A stretch of 5,869 nucleotides of DNA. It comes from an uncultured Thermomicrobiales bacterium. Lineage in GTDB: Bacteria > Chloroflexota > Chloroflexia > Thermomicrobiales > UBA6265. Below, one piece after another: positions 4,275 through 5,869 of the stretch. Location of the stretch: contig CADCWK010000178.1 in assembly GCA_902806375.1 (NCBI GenBank), forward strand, positions 1 to 5,869, read 5' to 3'. Both the position numbers and the translations under genes were made by a program. The first letter of the stretch is position 1. Each line of letters starts with the position of its first letter. The notes under the pieces were generated by a model. That model saw only the letters and a list, made by a program, of their open reading frames with translations. It ran no database searches and had not been told where the DNA came from.

Positions 4275-5630
4275 ATGATCGAGCGGTACACGCGGCCGGA
4301 GATGGGCGCCATCTGGGGGGACCAGCACAAGCTGGACACCTGGCTGGCGGTCGAGAAGGAAGCCTGCGAAGCCTGGTACCGGCGGGGTCGGATCCCCGAG
4401 TGGGCAATCTCATCCATCCGAGGCGCGACCTGCAGCCTGGAACGGATGCGGGAGATCGAGGCTGAGACCGACCACGACGTGATCGCGTTCCTCCGCGCCA
4501 TGGGGGAGACGGTCGGCGACGCGTCCCGGTTCATCCACCTCGGGCTGACCAGCTCCGACGTGGTCGATACCGGCCTGGCGATCCAGTCGCGCGACGCCGC
4601 CACGCTCATTACCGCCCAGCTCGACCGGCTGATCGAGGCGACAGGGCGCCTGGCGGTCGCGCACCGCCACACCCTGATGATCGGCCGGACGCACGGTATC
4701 CATGCCGAGCCGACGACCTTCGGGCTCAAGGTGGCGGTCTGGTACGACGAGCTCCGCCGCCATCGCCGCCGCCTCGACCTGGCCGCCGAGGACATCGCGA
4801 CGGGCAAGATCTCCGGCGCTGTCGGGACCCACGCCCACGTCCCGCTGGAGCTGGAGGACGAGGTTTGCGCGGCTCTCGGCCTGGCCCCCGCCCCGGCCTC
4901 GACGCAGGTCGTCCAGCGCGACCGGCACGCCGCCTTCATCATGGCGCTGGCCGGGATCGGCGGCACGCTGGAGAAGATCGCGACCGAGATCCGCCACCTC
5001 GCCCGGACCGAGGTGCGGGAGGTCGAGGAACCCTTCGACGCGGGCAACATGGGGTCGTCCGCCATGCCGCACAAGCGCAACCCGCACGCGTCCGAGCGGG
5101 TGAGTGGGCTGGCCCGGCTGCTGCGTGGCTATGCGGTCACGGCGATGGAGAACGTCCCGCTCTGGCATGAGCGCGACATCAGTCACAGTTCCGCCGAGCG
5201 GGTCATCTTCCCCGACTCGTGCATCATCGTGGACTACCTGCTGGATTTGGTCATCGACCTGGTCGAACGACTCGTCGTCTATCCTGAACGCATGGCCCGG
5301 AACGTCGAGCTGACCGGCGGCCTGGTCTTCAGCCAGCGGGTGCTCCTCGCGCTCGTCGACGCCGGACTCGACCGGACAGTGGCCTACAAGATCGTCCAGC
5401 GCCACGCGCTCGCGGCCTGGGATGGCGGACCGTCCTTCCGGGAGGCCCTCCGGGCGGACGCCGAGGTGACCGCGGCCCTGCCGGGGGACCAGCTGGAGGG
5501 CCTGTTCGACCCGTGGGACCAGTTGCGGAGCGTCGATGGGACGCTTGCCCGGCTCGGGCTGTTGCCCCATGACGACGCGAAGGCACCCAGCCGGGTCGAC
5601 GCGCCGGTCGCCGGGGCCGTCAAGGGATGA
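4275..5630 (+). CDS. purB: Adenylosuccinate lyase
   Basis: PurB catalyses two purine steps: SAICAR to AICAR plus fumarate, and adenylosuccinate to AMP plus fumarate. The 451-residue protein starts [14 protein letters not shown], as B. subtilis-type PurB does, which supports the ATG at 4275. Fumarase/aspartase superfamily motifs run in order: ETDHDVIAF (64-72, H67), [13 protein letters not shown] (87-99, H88), [14 protein letters not shown] (137-150, H140), QVVQRDRH (211-218), and the signature [11 protein letters not shown] (260-270), with S261/S262 in the mobile loop, then K267 and E274. Each sits one residue before its B. subtilis counterpart as I recall that numbering. Where the Bacillus protein has Thr-Arg-His-Asp, this one reads Thr-Asp-His-Asp at 65-68. 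The enzyme body ends near 431; about 20 Ala/Pro-rich residues follow that the family does not need. The stop overlaps the purC start by four bases (ATGA), indicating a shared, translationally coupled transcript. Confidence 0.98.
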   Translation: MIERYTRPEMGAIWGDQHKLDTWLAVEKEACEAWYRRGRIPEWAISSIRGATCSLERMREIEAETDHDVIAFLRAMGETVGDASRFIHLGLTSSDVVDTGLAIQSRDAATLITAQLDRLIEATGRLAVAHRHTLMIGRTHGIHAEPTTFGLKVAVWYDELRRHRRRLDLAAEDIATGKISGAVGTHAHVPLELEDEVCAALGLAPAPASTQVVQRDRHAAFIMALAGIGGTLEKIATEIRHLARTEVREVEEPFDAGNMGSSAMPHKRNPHASERVSGLARLLRGYAVTAMENVPLWHERDISHSSAERVIFPDSCIIVDYLLDLVIDLVERLVVYPERMARNVELTGGLVFSQRVLLALVDAGLDRTVAYKIVQRHALAAWDGGPSFREALRADAEVTAALPGDQLEGLFDPWDQLRSVDGTLARLGLLPHDDAKAPSRVDAPVAGAVKG

Positions 5631-5869
5631 GTACCCTCCATGGCCTGCCGCTCTTCCGGCGAGGCAAGGTCCGGGACACGTGGGTGGCCGGTGACGACCT
5701 CCTCATGGTCGCCTCGGACCGGGTCTCGGCTTTCGATGTCGTCCTGCCGTCTACGATCCCCGGCAAGGGCATCGTCCTGACCCAGGTGTCCCGGTTCTGG
5801 TTCGAGCGGCTCAGCCACCTGGTCCCCAATCATCTGATCACGACGGACCTCGCCACCGTCGCCGATCGT
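5627..5869 (+). CDS. purC: Phosphoribosylaminoimidazole-succinocarboxamide (SAICAR) synthase, N-terminal part
   Basis: PurC joins CAIR and aspartate with ATP to give SAICAR, the substrate of PurB, so these neighbours catalyse consecutive steps of de novo IMP synthesis. Only the first 81 codons are in the window; the frame is open to the right edge. The N-terminus shows [10 protein letters not shown] (10-19, the GKVRD nucleotide-binding start), [17 protein letters not shown] (25-41, the family's SDRxSAFD block), [17 protein letters not shown] (44-60) and LVPNHL (65-70). The KGxVLTQ-FWFE wording resembles the longer, roughly 300-residue PurC class more than the short E. coli type; that is an inference from 81 residues. 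The ATG at 5627 overlaps the purB stop (ATGA). Upstream, only AAGGG (5622-5626) directly abuts the start, so translation probably depends on ribosomes arriving from purB. Confidence 0.94.
   Translation, partial: MSTLHGLPLFRRGKVRDTWVAGDDLLMVASDRVSAFDVVLPSTIPGKGIVLTQVSRFWFERLSHLVPNHLITTDLATVADR

Noticed and set aside
3636..4328. In-frame upstream extension of glmS to a start at 4328 (820 codons in total)
   Set aside because: GlmS needs Cys as the residue after the initiator Met, which fixes the start at 3635. The extension is Arg/Pro-rich, has no motif, runs through the ribozyme and overlaps the purB start.

Overview
This is a high-GC bacterial window with two divergent metabolic gene clusters. 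On the minus strand lie glmS (glucosamine-6-phosphate synthase) and then a TatD-family metal-dependent hydrolase. On the plus strand lie purB (adenylosuccinate lyase) and the first 81 codons of purC (SAICAR synthetase). The PurB is of the B. subtilis/Thermotoga type, the genome is GC-rich, and a glmS ribozyme precedes glmS. Together these fit a Chloroflexota-like or deep-branching high-GC Gram-positive lineage better than an actinobacterium or proteobacterium. That assignment is an inference from family resemblance only.

The most informative part is the 639-base region between the divergent glmS and purB genes. On the minus strand, positions 4020 down to about 3883 carry a glmS ribozyme. It has the cleavage-site core AGCGCC, the conserved blocks TGACGAGG, ATCGA and TCGGCGGGTGG, and the helices P1, P2, P3 and P4/P4.1 in the right order. 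A sigma-70-like promoter (TTGCAC, 17-base spacer, TACACT) lies 53 bases upstream of the cleavage site. About 250 further bases of leader separate the ribozyme from the glmS ATG. Elsewhere, GlcN6P made by GlmS triggers self-cleavage of this RNA and lowers glmS expression, and the same circuit is expected here.

On the purB side, three hairpins (16, 13 and 11 pairs) lie between 4105 and 4259. Every non-Watson-Crick pair in them is a G.U wobble in plus-strand RNA and would be an A.C mismatch in minus-strand RNA. This suggests a structured purB leader RNA that I do not recognise, and it is the best candidate here for something undescribed. The largest hairpin is also a near-perfect DNA palindrome just upstream of the glmS -35 element.

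glmS and the tatD-like gene are 83 bases apart. An 18-pair hairpin abuts the glmS stop, a second short hairpin follows, and then a strong GGAGGAG ribosome-binding site. purB and purC overlap by four bases (ATGA), as expected for translationally coupled genes of a purine operon that runs off the right edge.

Positions 1-930 hold no gene I can support. They contain a diverged 22/23-base direct repeat, several GC-rich dyads and a very weak promoter, mini-ORF and hairpin arrangement.
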